Assembly (NCBI GenBank): GCA_031278845.1
Contig: JAITJQ010000012.1
Span: 1 to 6,767 of the forward strand
DNA length: 6,767 nt
Source: Puniceicoccales bacterium
GTDB lineage: Bacteria; Verrucomicrobiota; Verrucomicrobiia; Opitutales; LL51
Direction: 5' to 3'
A program made the position numbers and the translations under genes. This document shows, piece by piece, positions 5,734-6,767 of this stretch. Under the pieces are notes generated by a model. It worked only from the letters and a program-made list of their open reading frames with translations. It was not told the origin of the DNA and ran no database searches. The stretch's first letter is position 1. Every line of letters starts with the position of its first letter.

Positions 5734-5799
5734 CTTGACAGCCGTCGCTTTTCTCCCAAAGCTGAGAGGTAGAGGGAGGGAGTAAGCGGCGCATCAAAA
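5734..5799. repeat. 66-base element, copy E
   Basis: CTTGACAGCCGTCGC, CTCCCAAAGCTGAGAGG, TAGAGGGAGGGAGTAAGCGG and GCATCAAAA. It ends only 4 bases beyond the stop of pilin 3, so it would form the start of that gene's 3' untranslated RNA. Read leftward, CAGCT can pair with GGCTG. The corresponding positions in copies A and C also pair with changed bases. Confidence 0.75.
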
Positions 5800-5803
5800 T
5801 TTT

Positions 5804-6643
5804 TCAGTCGCCGCCGGTACCGACGTGGTAAAGGATAACGAGTTGTCCATTACTTGTATAATTCGTTTCTATCCCAGGGTTGCCACAGGTAATCCAAGTA
5901 GAATTAGGCACAGCTTCGCGAATATTGCTCGTATAACCCGATTGATCCCATTTTAAAAATTTTGCCGGCTTACTTCCGTCGAACCAGGTTATATGACCAT
6001 CGCAGTAGACGACGTAGCCACCCTTACTGCCATAAAGTCCAGCTTTTTCATCCCACTTGCCATCAATGCGAAGGCCACGGGTAAAAGCGAATGGCGTCGT
6101 ATTTAACGGAGCGTATGCAGGTAAACCCATCATGAGGCAATAGCTAAGAATATAACCACCATTGGGTGTCATAAAATTTGTTACTATAGCTTCCCCTGAA
6201 CAAAGTCCCGTGTAAGTGATTACTCCACCTATAAATTGGTTTACGGATTCTTTTATCATCTTCGACGCATATTTATCTCCTGGAGAAACATAAATGTGCG
6301 GATCATTAAGAACCATATCTGAAACGTTTGTTTTCCCTCGGCCAGCCAATTGATCCACAAAAATCGAAATTGCTGGTGTACCCTTATTTGGACCGTCCAT
6401 CTCCCTTCCGTCGATCGTCCAGCCGCGATTGACAGCACATTCGTACCAGGCCTTGGCGATTGTTTGCAGATTCGACTGATCTTTTAATTTCTGCGCGTTG
6501 AGTTTGATCGCGCTCATTGCGGGTAGACAAATGGCTAGTAAAATTCCGATGATTGTAATTGTGAAAACGATTTCCAGCAGCGTAAAAGACTTATTTTTAT
6601 ATTTCTTACGTTTTGTCGTTTTGTCGTTTTGTAAAATAAACAT
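5804..6643 (-). CDS. Prepilin-like protein 3
   Basis: Third paralogue, 279 residues, with the conserved ATG in frame. MFILQNDKTTKRKK leads to the motif KS|FTLLE (Ser19 at -1, Phe20 at +1, Glu24 at +5), the hydrophobic helix to about 43 and the NAQKLKDQSNLQT helix. It shares AKAWYEC-VNRGWT with protein 1, then a distinct middle containing SPGDKYASK (120-128). The C-terminal block is PLNTTPFAFTRG, SKGGYVVYCDGHITWFDGS (206-224) and GYTSNIREAVP. Cys169, Cys214 and Cys253 match the paralogues, and the tail ends GTGGD. The frame is kept with three 8-base units because one A is missing from an A run downstream (AAAAA instead of AAAAAA). It is probably an exported, membrane-anchored pilin-like protein; its specific role is unknown. 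Confidence 0.9.
   Translation of the reverse strand: MFILQNDKTTKRKKYKNKSFTLLEIVFTITIIGILLAICLPAMSAIKLNAQKLKDQSNLQTIAKAWYECAVNRGWTIDGREMDGPNKGTPAISIFVDQLAGRGKTNVSDMVLNDPHIYVSPGDKYASKMIKESVNQFIGGVITYTGLCSGEAIVTNFMTPNGGYILSYCLMMGLPAYAPLNTTPFAFTRGLRIDGKWDEKAGLYGSKGGYVVYCDGHITWFDGSKPAKFLKWDQSGYTSNIREAVPNSTWITCGNPGIETNYTSNGQLVILYHVGTGGD
6609..6632 (-). repeat. 8-base tandem repeat, 3 copies (pilin 3)
   Basis: Three exact units of ACAAAACG on the coding strand. Compared with pilin 2, one unit (8 bases) and one A further downstream are missing, nine bases in total, which keeps the ATG in frame with the pilin domain. Confidence 0.9.
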
Positions 6644-6649
6644 GTAACA

Positions 6650-6677
6650 ATTGTTGCGATTTGGCGAATCTTGTCAA
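6650..6677 (-). promoter_or_regulatory. Promoter of pilin 3 with spacer palindrome
   Basis: TTGACA (6672-6677), a 16-base spacer and AACAAT (6650-6655), then six bases to the ATG at 6643. The spacer palindrome lies at 6658-6670 with one mismatch. An additional 10-base palindrome AACAATTGTT overlaps the -10 box here and in pilin 1 but not in pilin 2. Upstream to the window end there is only AT-rich sequence. Confidence 0.5.
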
Positions 6678-6767
6678 GCAGAAAATACAAAATATTTCTA
6701 ATTTTCAGGAAATTTCCACCAAAATTGTCTTAAGGAAAAAATATTTCTCCTCTCCAAAATATTCCCC

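Noticed and set aside
4010..5799. 66-base elements as integron attC sites
   Set aside because: Their size and imperfect inverted ends tempt this reading, but the required RYYYAAC and GTTRRRY ends are not kept (3' ends read GTTAAAA, GTCGAAA, ATCAAAA) and no integrase is present. A covariance search with an attC model would decide.
4010..5799. 66-base elements as a CRISPR array
   Set aside because: Copies are too diverged, too long and irregularly spaced, and no cas genes are present.

Overview
The window (6,767 bases) looks like a bacterial chromosome fragment with moderate-to-low GC. Two features point to the Planctomycetes-Verrucomicrobia-Lentisphaerae (PVC) group, most likely a Lentisphaerota- or Verrucomicrobiota-like bacterium. 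There are several tandem prepilin-like genes with an FTLLE methylation motif and a C-terminal GG-aromatic-DGH block, and the housekeeping genes generally lack Shine-Dalgarno sequences. The taxonomic guess is an inference from family style, not a proven match.

Left part (1-1470): a rightward two-gene unit encodes an unrecognised acidic 222-residue protein and a FabZ-type 3-hydroxyacyl-ACP dehydratase. Their stop and start codons overlap as ATGA. A very GC-rich palindromic repeat lies on each side. The right-hand side is a packed series of hairpins (1198-1461) filling the convergent gap between fabZ and nrdR. Middle (1471-2898): a leftward pair, gpsA then nrdR, separated by 6 bases, encodes NAD(P)-dependent glycerol-3-phosphate dehydrogenase and the ribonucleotide reductase repressor NrdR. 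They are conserved housekeeping genes with no obvious functional link.

Right part (3017-6767): three paralogous leftward genes encode type IV pilin/type II pseudopilin-like proteins. They share the N-terminal helix and a C-terminal block and differ in the middle and at the extreme C-terminus. Each carries the same compact promoter (TTGACA, 16 bases, AACAAT) with a palindrome in the spacer, placed so that transcripts would begin at or next to an ATG. Directly after that ATG, inside the coding region, is an 8-base tandem repeat with 2, 4 and 3 copies in the three genes. Eight is not a multiple of three, so copy number decides whether the ATG is in frame with the pilin. Genes 2 and 3 are in frame (gene 3 through a compensating one-base loss in an A run). 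Gene 1 is out of frame, and its long ORF is open only through a start lying upstream of the shared promoter. This looks like a phase-variable pilin family.

Between the pilin genes lies a second repeat system: five copies of a degenerate element, about 66 bases long, with imperfect inverted ends and a GGGTGGGAGTGAGCGG-like core, plus a half copy next to a remnant of a pilin 3' end. Its fixed length and repeated position beside pilin genes suggest a duplicated gene-plus-element unit, a MITE-like element or a structured 3' RNA. No tRNA, rRNA, CRISPR array, transposase or integrase was seen.
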